The translations under genes and the position numbers were made by a program. Shown in pieces: positions 44,335-53,295 of a stretch of 64,000 bases of DNA; within the stretch, counting starts at the first letter, position 1, and the number at the start of each line of letters is the position of its first letter. This DNA comes from Streptomyces sp. NRRL WC-3605. Its GTDB lineage: Bacteria; Actinomycetota; Actinomycetes; Streptomycetales; Streptomycetaceae. Below the pieces are notes generated by a model. It worked only from the letters and a program-made list of their open reading frames with translations, ran no database searches and was not told where the DNA came from. Location: positions 1 to 64,000 of the forward strand of contig NZ_LLZN01000079.1 of the NCBI RefSeq assembly GCF_001509795.1, read 5' to 3'.

Positions 44335-45581
44335 GCGTAGGAGGCGGTGAAGCTGCCGGGCTCTCCCTTGCAGCCGTCCGACTCCCCCGGCAGCTTCACC
44401 CACAGGTAGCCGTCGATCCGGGCCTCGCCGGTCGCGAGGGTCGGCGCCCGGCCCAGCTTGCGGCCCGACGGGTCGCACCACTCGCCGTCCGGCGGGGCGC
44501 CGGCGCCGTTGCGGCTGGTGTCGATGACGGCGCCCAGGCCCGGCCCTCCGCCGAGCGCGTCGAGGACCCGCTGGTCGTAGGCGATCTCGGCGGCCGTGGT
44601 GTGGAAGTTGGAGACGTTGCTGAAGACGCCGTCGGAGGACGCGGACGAGGCGGCGCCCGCCTGCCGCAGCCATCCCGCCTGCGTGGCCGGCGAGTGCCAG
44701 CCGGAATGCCCGGCGTCGTAGTACACGCGGGCCCGGGGGTCGGCGGACTTGATGACCCGGCCGGCCCGGGCCAGGGACGCGAAGCGCGCGGCGCGCTCCC
44801 CCTCGGAGAGGCACTCGGACTGGGCGACGGAGTCCGGCTCCAGGACGACGACGACGTCACCGGAGCCCAGCCCGGCCGCGAACCGGTCGATCCACGCGTC
44901 GTACGCGGCCAGGTCGGGCGCCCCGCCCTCGGAGTACCCGCCGCAGTCGCGGTCCGGGATCACGTACGGCACGACCACCGGGGTGCGGTTCTGCGCCGCG
45001 CCGGCCGAGGTGACCGCGCGGACCCGGGCGGTGATGGTGCCCGGCGTGAAGTCGGCGAACCACACGGCGGCCGGCTGGGCGGCGATCCGCGCCTGGATGA
45101 CGGCGTGCCGGGGGTCGCCGGGGTGGTCGCGGACCCACTCCTGCACCTGGGAGTCCGGGTGCCGGTAGAGCCGGGTGGAGACCGAGGCCGCGCGGGGCGT
45201 CCGCTCCGGGGTCTTCGTGGGCGTCGCGGACGCCGTCCGCCGGGGGCTCGGCGAGGCCGAGGCGGAGAGGGACGCGGTGGGCGACGGCGACGCGGAGGGC
45301 GCGACGGGCAGCGCGTCGAGGCGCACGGAACGCGTCTTCTCGGACGGCCCGGCCCGCGCGGGGTCCGGCCCGCCATCGAGGGCGGAGATGAGCCCGGTGG
45401 TCGTCCCGACGGCCACCACGACCGAGGCCGCCGCGACCATGGCGCCGCGCCGTCCGGTCCTCCTGCGCGCGGCCCTGCGTGACGCACGTCGCTGGGCGCG
45501 TGTGCCTGGCACCGTCCTGCTCCCCCTCCCCCACGGCGGGCGCGTTCCCCCGTTCTGGGGAAGCGCCGGGCCCGCCGTCAC
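44316..45581 (-). CDS. Membrane-anchored or secreted GH6 glycoside hydrolase
   Basis: A 421-residue protein. After a basic N-terminus there is one hydrophobic segment (about 47-68), then a Ser/Pro/Thr/Ala-rich linker (about 90-130), then a GH6 domain of about 285 residues. GH6 motifs are visible: VIPDRDCGGYSEGG with the catalytic Asp region, and VVVLEPDSVAQ with the acid Asp, plus DGYLWVKLPGESDG near the end. GH6 enzymes cut beta-1,4-glucan, as endoglucanases or cellobiohydrolases. There is no cellulose-binding module, so a role on its own wall-associated glucan is possible. Confidence 0.9.
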   Translation of the reverse strand: MTAGPALPQNGGTRPPWGRGSRTVPGTRAQRRASRRAARRRTGRRGAMVAAASVVVAVGTTTGLISALDGGPDPARAGPSEKTRSVRLDALPVAPSASPSPTASLSASASPSPRRTASATPTKTPERTPRAASVSTRLYRHPDSQVQEWVRDHPGDPRHAVIQARIAAQPAAVWFADFTPGTITARVRAVTSAGAAQNRTPVVVPYVIPDRDCGGYSEGGAPDLAAYDAWIDRFAAGLGSGDVVVVLEPDSVAQSECLSEGERAARFASLARAGRVIKSADPRARVYYDAGHSGWHSPATQAGWLRQAGAASSASSDGVFSNVSNFHTTAAEIAYDQRVLDALGGGPGLGAVIDTSRNGAGAPPDGEWCDPSGRKLGRAPTLATGEARIDGYLWVKLPGESDGCKGEPGSFTASYAYELAR

Positions 45582-45613
45582 TCCGGTCAGCCTAAAGCTG
45601 GGAATCTGCCCCC

Positions 45614-46300
45614 ATGGCGCAATGCGAACAAGTCACCACACCCGTGGACGCCGTCCTCTCCCGTATGCGCGCCCTCGACGCGAGGCTGCCCGAGCGCGAC
45701 GGGGTCGCCGTCTTCAACCGCGTCTACCTCACCGTCACCGAGGCGGTCGACCGGCACATCGACGCCGGGCGGTTCCCCGACGCGCGCGCCGCGATCACCC
45801 TGGACGTGCGGTTCGCGGAACGGTACCTCGCGGCCGTGGAGACGGCGGAGGAGGCCCGGCGTCCGCCCGCCTGCTGGCGGCCCCTGTTCCAGATGCGCCG
45901 CCATCCGGGCGTACGGCCGCTGCAGTTCGCGCTCGCGGGCATCAACGCGCACATCGGGCACGATCTGGCGCTCGCCGTGGTGGACGCCTGCCGTAGCCTC
46001 GGCTGCGAACCCACCGACCTGGAGGACGAGTTCGACCGCGTGGGTGATCTGCTCATCTCGCTGGAGGAGCACATCCGCGAGGAGCTGATGCCGGGTCCCG
46101 ACCTGTTCCAGATCGCGGACCCGCTCACCCATCTGCTGGGCTCCTGGAGTCTGGAGCGGGCGCGGGACGCCACCTGGTCGGCGGCGCGTGCCCTGTGGGC
46201 GCTGCGCCGGCTCCCCGAGCTGGCCGTGGAGTTCACCGAGCGGCTGGACGCAGCCGTGGGTCTGGCCGGGCGCATGCTGCTGACACCGCTGCGCGACTGA
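45614..46300 (+). CDS. DUF5995 family protein
   Basis: A 228-residue soluble helical protein. Blocks such as FNRVYLTVTEAVDRHIDAGR and RHPGVRPLQFALAGINAHIGHDL fit the DUF5995 family, which has conserved His and Asp residues and no known function. It is divergent from the GH6 gene by 32 bases, so the two may share a control region. Confidence 0.78.
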   Translation: MAQCEQVTTPVDAVLSRMRALDARLPERDGVAVFNRVYLTVTEAVDRHIDAGRFPDARAAITLDVRFAERYLAAVETAEEARRPPACWRPLFQMRRHPGVRPLQFALAGINAHIGHDLALAVVDACRSLGCEPTDLEDEFDRVGDLLISLEEHIREELMPGPDLFQIADPLTHLLGSWSLERARDATWSAARALWALRRLPELAVEFTERLDAAVGLAGRMLLTPLRD

Positions 46301-46380
46301 GCGGCCGCCGAGTGGCGGTTCCCCGGGCCTTCAGTACGTTGGCCGGTGGGGGTCCGCCGATCGCGAAGGAGCTCGTCGCC

Positions 46381-47310
46381 ATGCCCATCCGCCTCGGACT
46401 CGGTCTTCCTCAACTCCGGCAGTACGACCTGGCCGAGGACGTGACGGACGTGGCCCGCGCCGCCGAGCGGACCGGCTACGACAGCGTCTGGGTCTACGAG
46501 CGGCTGCTGGTCCCCGAGTCACCGACCCAGGGCCTGTACGGCGTGCCGGGGCTGCCCTGGCCGGACTGGTACCGCGGGATGGCCCATCCGCTGGTCACGC
46601 TGACCCTGGCCGCGGCGGTCACCGAACGGGTCCGCCTCGGCACCGGCATCGTGGTCGCCCCGCTGCACGGCGCGGTCCAGCTGGCCAAGGCCCTCGCCAC
46701 GCTGGACGCGGCGAGCGGCGGACGGGTCGTCGCGGGACTGGGCACGGGCTGGTCGACCGACGAGTTCGCCGCCGCCTCCATCGGACCGTACGGCCGGCGC
46801 GGCGGCCTGCTGGAGGAGGTCGTCGAGGTCTGCCGGGCCGTGTGGGGCCCGGACCCGGTGTCCTTCGAGGGCCGGACGGCGAAGATCGACGCGGCCGTGG
46901 TGGGCCCCAAGCCGGCCCGCCCGATCCCGGTCCTGGTCGCCGCGGCCGGCGACCGGGCCCTCGGGCGGGTCGTGGACCTGGCCGACGGCTGGATCCCGGT
47001 CGCCATGGACGTGGACGCGTACGCCGCCGGGTGGCGGCGGCTGCAGGAGCTCGCCGCCGAGCGCGGGCGGACCCGGCCGATCGAGCGGGTGCCCCGGGTC
47101 AACGCCCTGTACTCCGCCACGCCCTACGACGGCGACGACCGCCAGCCCTTCCAGGGCAGCGCGGACCAGATCGTGGCGGACCTCGCCGCGTACGCCGAGG
47201 TCGGCGTCGACGAGGTCCTGCTCGACCTCCAGACGAACACGCGCGACGCCCAGGAGCTCAAGGACGCCGCCGCGCAGGTGTACGAGAAGGTGCGGGCCGC
47301 CGGGCTCTGA
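46381..47310 (+). CDS. LLM-class F420-dependent oxidoreductase
   Basis: A 309-residue luciferase-like TIM-barrel protein of the F420-dependent type. It has RLGLGLPQ at the start, RVRLGTGIVVAPLHGAVQLA with the cofactor loop, and GRVVAGLGTGWSTDEFAA. It reduces or oxidises an unknown substrate with cofactor F420. GAAGGAG lies 9 bases before the ATG. It ends 5 bases before the stop of the convergent davB-like gene. Confidence 0.88.
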   Translation: MPIRLGLGLPQLRQYDLAEDVTDVARAAERTGYDSVWVYERLLVPESPTQGLYGVPGLPWPDWYRGMAHPLVTLTLAAAVTERVRLGTGIVVAPLHGAVQLAKALATLDAASGGRVVAGLGTGWSTDEFAAASIGPYGRRGGLLEEVVEVCRAVWGPDPVSFEGRTAKIDAAVVGPKPARPIPVLVAAAGDRALGRVVDLADGWIPVAMDVDAYAAGWRRLQELAAERGRTRPIERVPRVNALYSATPYDGDDRQPFQGSADQIVADLAAYAEVGVDEVLLDLQTNTRDAQELKDAAAQVYEKVRAAGL

Positions 47311-47315
47311 GCGGG

Positions 47316-49016
47316 TCAGTCCTCCGGCAGCTCGACGGGGGCGATCTCGTCGTAGACGTCGCCCGGACCCGGGTTGGTGGCGTCCGTGGTGCCGCCCAGG
47401 TGGTGCATGACGCCCCACACCGCGTTCAGCGCGGTCTGGACGGCGCCCTCGGCCCAGCCGGCGGTCCAGGAGATGTCGTCGCCGGCGAGGAAGATGCCCC
47501 GCTTGTCCTCGGGCAGCCGGTCCTGCATGAAGTGGGTGAACAGGCGCCGCTGGTAGCGGTAGTGGCCGGGCAGGTTGGCCTTGAAGGCGCCCATGAAGTA
47601 GGGCTCGTTCTCCCAGGAGACGGTCACCGGGTTGCCGATGATGTGCTTCCGGATGTCGACCTTCGGGTAGATCTCGCCGAGCGACTTCAGCATGACCTCC
47701 ATCCGCTCCTGAGCGGACAGCGGCAGCCACTTCAGGCTGTCGTCGCACCAGGTGTAGGAGAGGCAGATGACGGCGGGCTTGTCCGGGCCGTCGTCCAGCA
47801 GGTAGGTGCCGCGCGTCATCCGGTCGGTGAGCGTCATCGACATGACGTCCCGCCCGGTCTCCTCATCCTTGTCCAGCCAGAACGGCCGGTCCACGGGGAC
47901 GAACAGCTTCGAGCTCTCCATGTAGTGGGTGCGCTCGATGGCCGTCCAGTGGTCGATCGGGAAGAGCGAGTCGTCGCAGGCGATCTTGGACAGCAGCATC
48001 CAGGACTGGGCGGTGAAGATCGCCGCACGGTAGGTGCGGATGTCGCCGCTCGCGTCGGTCACGGTGATGCGGTTGCCCGCGGCGCGGTGCAGCCGGGTCA
48101 CGGCCGGGCGGGGCGCGCCGTCACCGTGCAGGGACTTCAGGGAGGTCCCGTACGGCCAGTGGACGATCTTCTGCGGCTCGCGCTCCCACAGGCGCAGCGG
48201 CAGCTGCTGGGAGCCGCCGACGATGCCGCGGTGGTGGTCGTCGGCCTCGGTGTAGACGACGCGCAGGATCTCCAGGATGGAGTTCGGGAAGTCGGTGTCC
48301 CAGCCGCCGGTGCCGAAGCCGACCTGGCCGAAGATCTCACGGTGCCGGAAGGACTTGAAGGCCTCGGAGTCGCACAGGAAGCCGTAGAAGGTCTGGTTGT
48401 CGAGCTTCTCGACGAGCTTGGCCCAGATCTCGCGGATGCGCGGCACGTCCCGCTCGCGCATGGCCTGGTTCATGTCGGAGAAGTCGGCGCCCTCCTCCAG
48501 GCACTTGTTCCAGGCGGCGGCGACGTCGCGGTAGACCTGCGGCAGGTCGTCGATCGTCTCGGCGTAGTGCGACTCGCCCTTGAGGTCGACGACGGTCGAC
48601 GGGGTCGCCTCCGACAGGGGGTTGGGAAAGGGCCGGGTCTCCAGGCCCACCAGGTCGATGTAGTGCTGGAGCGCGGTGGAGGAGGGCGGGAAGCGCATCG
48701 CGCCCATCTCGGCGGTCAGGCCCTCGGTGCTGGGGCCGTCGAAGCCGACGGTGCGCAGCCGGCCGCCGATCTGGTCGGCCTCGTAGACGACGGGCTTGAG
48801 GCCCATCTTCATCAGCTCGTAGGCGGCGACGATGCCGGACAGGCCACCGCCGATGACGGCGACCTCGGTGCCGTGCTCGGTGGCGGGTATCTGGCCGAGG
48901 CCGGCCGGGTGGTTCAGGAAGTCGTCGTACGCGTAGGGGAAGTCCGGGCCGAACATGGTGATCGGCGGCTGCTGCTCGTCGGCGTGCTCGACGGCGTTGG
49001 GCACGGTGGACGTCAT
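47316..49016 (-). CDS. davB: DavB-like L-lysine 2-monooxygenase (flavin amine oxidase)
   Basis: A 566-residue FAD amine oxidase. It converts L-lysine with oxygen to 5-aminopentanamide, if it follows its closest known relative. The N-terminus ITMFGPDFPYAYDDFLNHPA, the FAD loop AVIGGGLSG (53-61), YELMKMGLKPVVYEA, FGTGGWDTDFPNS and the end AGWAEGAVQTALNAVWG match, as I remember it, lysine 2-monooxygenase DavB of Pseudomonas along its length. Tryptophan or phenylalanine 2-monooxygenase is the alternative. The davA-like amidase, which would use the product, starts the operon 47 bases upstream. Confidence 0.85.
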   Translation of the reverse strand: MTSTVPNAVEHADEQQPPITMFGPDFPYAYDDFLNHPAGLGQIPATEHGTEVAVIGGGLSGIVAAYELMKMGLKPVVYEADQIGGRLRTVGFDGPSTEGLTAEMGAMRFPPSSTALQHYIDLVGLETRPFPNPLSEATPSTVVDLKGESHYAETIDDLPQVYRDVAAAWNKCLEEGADFSDMNQAMRERDVPRIREIWAKLVEKLDNQTFYGFLCDSEAFKSFRHREIFGQVGFGTGGWDTDFPNSILEILRVVYTEADDHHRGIVGGSQQLPLRLWEREPQKIVHWPYGTSLKSLHGDGAPRPAVTRLHRAAGNRITVTDASGDIRTYRAAIFTAQSWMLLSKIACDDSLFPIDHWTAIERTHYMESSKLFVPVDRPFWLDKDEETGRDVMSMTLTDRMTRGTYLLDDGPDKPAVICLSYTWCDDSLKWLPLSAQERMEVMLKSLGEIYPKVDIRKHIIGNPVTVSWENEPYFMGAFKANLPGHYRYQRRLFTHFMQDRLPEDKRGIFLAGDDISWTAGWAEGAVQTALNAVWGVMHHLGGTTDATNPGPGDVYDEIAPVELPED

Positions 49017-49063
49017 GGGGTACGGACTCCTTGCGACTACGGCTGGGGGAAGAGCGGGGAGGT

Positions 49064-49852
49064 TCAGACGAGGGACCCGTACAGACCGGGGCGGCGGTCC
49101 GTCAGATACGGGTTGGCCTCGCGGGAGGCTGCGACGAGGGCGGGGTCGACGTCGGCGAGGACGAGGTCCTCGGCGCGGCCCGCGCGGGTGCGGGCGATCC
49201 CGTCGGGGCCGGCGAGCGTGGAGAGGCCCACGAACTCGAACTCCCCTTCCTGGCCGACCCGGTTGACGTACGCGACGTACATCTGGTTCTCGAAGGCCCG
49301 CACCGGGATCATCGACTCCGCGACGAACTGGAACGGGTGCATCTGCGCGGTCGGGACGATCAGCAGCTCGGTGCCGGCCAGCGCGTGGGCGCGGACGTTC
49401 TCCGGGAACTCGACGTCGTAGCAGATCAGGATGCCGACCCGGACGCCGTCGACCTCGGCCTGGACGACCTGCCGGTCGCCCGGCGTGAAGTGGTCGCGCT
49501 CGAAGCAGCCGAAGAGGTGCGTCTTGCGGTAGCCGGCGAGCCGGGTGCCGTCGGCGGCAATCAGCTGCGCGGAGTTGTACACGGTGTCGCCGGCCCGCTC
49601 GGGGTAGCCGTAGGCGATCGCGAGCCCGTGCCGGGCGGCGGTCTCGGCGACCGCGTCGGCGTACGCGCCGTCGGCGGGTTCGGCGAGCCGGGCGATGTCG
49701 TCGCCGATCGCGTACCCGGTGAGGAACATCTCCGGCGTCACCAGCAGCCCGGCGCCCGCGGCGGCGGCACGGCCCGCGGCCTCGTCGAGCACCTTGAGGT
49801 TCTCGACGGTGGAGCCGGGGTGGCCGGAGCTCTGGAGCAGGGCGGTGCGCAT
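49064..49852 (-). CDS. davA: DavA-like 5-aminopentanamidase (nitrilase superfamily)
   Basis: A 262-residue carbon-nitrogen hydrolase. The nitrilase triad is Glu41 (VTPEMFLTGY), Lys110 (YRKTHLFG) and Cys144 (ILICYDVEFPE). The sequence follows DavA of Pseudomonas in these blocks and in EFPENVRAHALAGTELLIVP. It should hydrolyse 5-aminopentanamide to 5-aminovalerate and ammonia, the step after DavB. Phased TTGCG boxes lie 84-142 bases before the ATG. davTD-like genes for further breakdown are not in the window. Confidence 0.85.
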   Translation of the reverse strand: MRTALLQSSGHPGSTVENLKVLDEAAGRAAAAGAGLLVTPEMFLTGYAIGDDIARLAEPADGAYADAVAETAARHGLAIAYGYPERAGDTVYNSAQLIAADGTRLAGYRKTHLFGCFERDHFTPGDRQVVQAEVDGVRVGILICYDVEFPENVRAHALAGTELLIVPTAQMHPFQFVAESMIPVRAFENQMYVAYVNRVGQEGEFEFVGLSTLAGPDGIARTRAGRAEDLVLADVDPALVAASREANPYLTDRRPGLYGSLV

Positions 49853-49935
49853 GTGTCCTCACCGGGGCGAAAGGGGTGGTTGTGGGGGCCATGAAGAAGG
49901 TACGGTCGGCCGGCCGACAGGGACAAGAAGGAGCC

Positions 49936-49994
49936 GTTGCGCGCCGGTGAGCGGTTCGTTGCGTTCGAGGACGGCTTCGCGGCGATTCGTTGCG
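49936..49994 (-). promoter_or_regulatory. Three phased GTTGCG boxes upstream of davA
   Basis: On the plus strand GTTGCG occurs at 49936-49941, 49958-49963 and 49989-49994, all in one orientation, spaced 22 and 31 bases (about two and three helical turns). They lie in the 192-base gap before davA. The same boxes with the same spacings precede the permease gene at 53.4 kb. The nearby Lrp regulator is the likely binder. Confidence 0.6.
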
Positions 49995-50044
49995 CGCCGA
50001 GGGTGCGGGTACCGCGCGAGGGCCGTCCCCGCACCCTCCATCCG

Positions 50045-51235
50045 TCACGCCGGAGCGCTCCGGGCCCTGGTCAGCGCGGCCGCCGTCACCAGATACGGCA
50101 CCGCCAGCGCCGCGAACACGGTGCCGTGGGCGAGATCCGTGCCGAGCAGGGCGTACACGCCGAACGCGGCGATCGTGGCGAGCTCGGTGCCCAGGCTCGC
50201 CACCGAGGTGAGCGTGGCCCGGCAGGACTCCTCGATGCGGTGCTGGAGACGGACGTCGGCGAGCACCTCGGCCAGCTGGAAGCCGGCGAAGGCGACGCCG
50301 ACCAGGACGATCCCGGGCAGGGTGCCGGACGCCGCGCCGACGGCCAGCGCGAGGGCCGCACCCGCGAGCAGCGCCGCCAGTCCCCTGGTGCCGAGGCGTT
50401 CGGCCGGTCCGGCCAGGAGGCTGCCGACGGTGACGGCCGCCCAGACCAGCATGACCAGGTACGGCACGGCCGACTCGGAGACCCCGATGTCGTGGACCAG
50501 CAGCGGGACGTACTCGTCCAGCGCGCCCCACACGGCGGCGACGGCCGGGACCAGCAACAGCGCGCCGCGCACGGCCCGGTCGCCGCGCACCTCGGCGAGC
50601 CCGGACCTCAGCGTCCCGGTCCAGCCGCTGTGGCCGGCGGCCGGCCGCTCACGCCGCTCGGGGAACAAGGTGGCCACCGCGGCGGTCACCAGGCACGCCA
50701 GGACGCTCGCGGCGCCGACGGCCGGATACCCGCCCCAGGCGAGCACGGGCCCGGCGAGGCCGAGGGAGGCGACGGTGCCCAGCAGACGCGCGGCACGGGC
50801 CCGGCCCATGACGCGCGCGTACCGGCCGGCGGCGGCACGCCGGTCCAGTTCGTCGTAGACGAGGGCCTCCAGCGCGCCGGAGCCGAGCGCCCCGCCCGCG
50901 CCCCACAGCACGAATCCGACGGCGAAGGCGGCGTACGACGGCACGGTCACCCACAGCGCGAAGCCGGCGGCGGTGAGCAACGGGCCGATCCACAGCAGCC
51001 GACGCCGGGAGACCGTGTCGGCCCAGACGCCCGACGGCACCTCGAGGAGCACAGCCGTGAGCGACCACAGGGCGAAGAGCGAGGAGATCTGCCAGAGCGG
51101 CAGGCCGGTGTCGGCGAAGAGCAGCGCGTACACCGGGTAGAGCAGGACGAAGTCGTCGAGGAACGCGTAGCCGTACAGCGTGGCCGTCAGGCGCCGGACG
51201 CCGGTCGTGGGCACACGCGTGGGTGAGAGTGTCAT
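50045..51235 (-). CDS. MFS transporter
   Basis: A 396-residue, 12-helix major facilitator with the motif LEVPSGVWADTVSRRRLLWI between helices 2 and 3. Members of this group are often drug or metabolite exporters of unknown range. It sits between the Lrp regulator and davA in the same direction, so export of a lysine-derived compound is possible, but nothing in the sequence shows it. I start at the ATG at 51235; the frame is open further without a better start. Confidence 0.83.
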   Translation of the reverse strand: MTLSPTRVPTTGVRRLTATLYGYAFLDDFVLLYPVYALLFADTGLPLWQISSLFALWSLTAVLLEVPSGVWADTVSRRRLLWIGPLLTAAGFALWVTVPSYAAFAVGFVLWGAGGALGSGALEALVYDELDRRAAAGRYARVMGRARAARLLGTVASLGLAGPVLAWGGYPAVGAASVLACLVTAAVATLFPERRERPAAGHSGWTGTLRSGLAEVRGDRAVRGALLLVPAVAAVWGALDEYVPLLVHDIGVSESAVPYLVMLVWAAVTVGSLLAGPAERLGTRGLAALLAGAALALAVGAASGTLPGIVLVGVAFAGFQLAEVLADVRLQHRIEESCRATLTSVASLGTELATIAAFGVYALLGTDLAHGTVFAALAVPYLVTAAALTRARSAPA

Positions 51236-51359
51236 GGGGCCTTCCCGCAGGGACGTCTCGGACACCGGGGGTACGGCGTCCGGGGCGGACCTCGGGAGGC
51301 ACGGCTGGTGGATCAATGTCGCCAGGTCATGACACCGATGATAGGCGCCGGGGCGGCTC

Positions 51360-51812
51360 TCAGGCGGGCGATCCGGACGAGAAGCGGCGCAGCAGCGGGG
51401 AGAGCACCAGCACCGACTTGGTGCGCTCCACGAACGGCTCGCCTGCGATCCGCTCCAGGACCCGTTCGAAGTGCCGCATGTCGGAGGCGAAGACCTGCAC
51501 CACGGCGTCCGCGTCGCCGGTGACGGTCGACGCGGCCACGACCTCCTGGTACGGCTCAAGACCTCGCCGGATCGTCTCCGGCGAGGTGTTGTGCCGGCAG
51601 TAGATCTCGACGAACCCCTCCGTCTCCCAGCCGAGCGCGGACGGGTCGACGCGGACCGTGAAGCCGGTGATGGCCCCGGTGGCCCGCAGCCGGTCCACGC
51701 GCCGCTTCACGGCGGGCGCGGACAGGCCGACCAGGTGCCCGATGTCGGCGTAGGAGCGGCGGGCGTCCTCGGCGAGGGCGTGCACGATGCGTTCGTCGAG
51801 ATCGTTCAGCAC
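51360..51812 (-). CDS. Lrp/AsnC family regulator of the lysine locus
   Basis: A 150-residue Lrp-type regulator with helix-turn-helix LNDLDERIVHALAEDARRSY and LSAPAVKRRVDRLRATGAIT, and a C-terminal RAM effector domain. It follows the cationic amino acid permease gene by 10 bases, so it is cotranscribed with it. It probably senses lysine or a related basic amino acid and binds the phased TTGCG boxes before the permease and davA. That link is inferred from position and box spacing. Confidence 0.92.
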   Translation of the reverse strand: MLNDLDERIVHALAEDARRSYADIGHLVGLSAPAVKRRVDRLRATGAITGFTVRVDPSALGWETEGFVEIYCRHNTSPETIRRGLEPYQEVVAASTVTGDADAVVQVFASDMRHFERVLERIAGEPFVERTKSVLVLSPLLRRFSSGSPA

Positions 51813-51822
51813 TGCGGGCGGT

Positions 51823-53295
51823 TCACTTCACTTCAGGTACGGCGAGACGGGAACGGCGATACCCGTAGAGGAAGTAGAACACGAGACCGGCGGCCATCCA
51901 GCACCCGAAGACGACCCAGGTGACGGTGTCGAGGCTGACCATGTTGTACACGCAGAACAGGAAGCCCAGTGCCGGCAGCACCGGCCCGAACGGCACCCGG
52001 AACGTGCGCTCCAGCTCCGGCCGCTTCCTGCGCAGCACGATCACCGCGATGTTGACCAGCGCGAAGGCGAAGAGCGTGCCGATGCTGGTGGCGTCGACCA
52101 GCTTGCCCAGCGGGATGAGGGCGGCCAGCGCGCCGCAGAACAGCGACACGATCACCGTGTTGAGGCGGGGGGCGCCGGTCTTCGGGTGCACCTTGCCGAG
52201 GGCCTTGGGGACGAGGCCGTCGCGGGACATGGCGAACAGGACGCGGGTCTGGCCGTAGAGGACGGTGAGGACCACGCTGGCGATGGAGATGACCGCGCCG
52301 AGGGCGAGCAGCGTGCCCCAGAAGGTCTGGCCGCTGACATCGTTCATGATCGCGGCGAGGGAGGCCTGGGAGCCCTCGAACTTGGTCCAGTTCCAGGCGC
52401 CGACGGCGACCCCGGCGACGAGGACGTACAGCGCGGTCACGATGATCAGCGAGAGCATGATCGCCCGCGGCAGGTCCTTCTTGGGGTCCTTGGCCTCCTC
52501 GCCCGCGGTGGAGGCGGCGTCGAAGCCGATGTAGGAGAAGAACAGGGTGGCGCCGGCGGCGCTGACCCCGGCCATGCCGAGCGGCATGAAGTCGGCGTAG
52601 TTGCCGGACTTGAAGCCGGTGAAGCCGACCGCGCAGAAGAGCACCAGCGCGGCGATCTTGACCGCGACCATGATCGTGTTGGCGCGGGCGGACTCGCGGA
52701 CGCCGCCGAGCAGGAACACCATCGCCAGCAGGACGACGATCAGCGCGGGCAGGTTGATGACACCGCCCTCGCCGGGGGCGGAGGACAGCACGGACGGGAT
52801 GGTGACGCCTATCGTCCCGTCGAGCAGTTCGTTCAGGTACTCGCCCCAGCCGACGGCGACGGCGGCCACGGAGACGCCGTACTCCAGGACCAGGCACCAG
52901 CCGCAGATCCAGGCGACCAGCTCGCCCATCGTTGCGTACGCATACGAGTACGACGAGCCGGCGACGGGGATGCTGCCCGCCAGTTCGGCGTAGGACAGGG
53001 CCGAGAAGAGGGCCGTGAGACCGGCGATCACGAAGGCCAGGGTGACCGCGGGGCCGGCCTCCGGGACCGCGTCGCCGAGGACGACGAAGATGCCGGTGCC
53101 GAGGGTGGCACCGATGCTGATCATGGTGAGCTGCCACAGGCCGAGGGAGCGCCGCAGGGACCCTCCCTCGCCCTGGCCACCCTCGGCGACCAGGTGTTCC
53201 ACGGGCTTGCGGCGCATCAGGCGCGCGCCGGTGCCACGGGGGGCGGCGGCGGCCGTCCGGTCTCTGTCCTGCGGGGGTGCGCCTTGGTCGAGCAC
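51823..53295 (-). CDS. Cationic amino acid (CAT-type) APC permease
   Basis: A 490-residue permease with 12 or more helices. The N-terminal LRRSLGLWQLTMISIGATLG, GTGIFVVLG and FFSYIGFDAASTAGEEAKDP, plus RVLFAMSRDGLVPKALGKVH, are typical of the CAT branch that imports lysine, arginine and ornithine. This fits the DavBA enzymes nearby. AAGGAG precedes the GTG at 53295. It is the first gene of the permease-lrp transcript, behind five phased TTGC(G) boxes. Confidence 0.88.
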   Translation of the reverse strand: MLDQGAPPQDRDRTAAAAPRGTGARLMRRKPVEHLVAEGGQGEGGSLRRSLGLWQLTMISIGATLGTGIFVVLGDAVPEAGPAVTLAFVIAGLTALFSALSYAELAGSIPVAGSSYSYAYATMGELVAWICGWCLVLEYGVSVAAVAVGWGEYLNELLDGTIGVTIPSVLSSAPGEGGVINLPALIVVLLAMVFLLGGVRESARANTIMVAVKIAALVLFCAVGFTGFKSGNYADFMPLGMAGVSAAGATLFFSYIGFDAASTAGEEAKDPKKDLPRAIMLSLIIVTALYVLVAGVAVGAWNWTKFEGSQASLAAIMNDVSGQTFWGTLLALGAVISIASVVLTVLYGQTRVLFAMSRDGLVPKALGKVHPKTGAPRLNTVIVSLFCGALAALIPLGKLVDATSIGTLFAFALVNIAVIVLRRKRPELERTFRVPFGPVLPALGFLFCVYNMVSLDTVTWVVFGCWMAAGLVFYFLYGYRRSRLAVPEVK

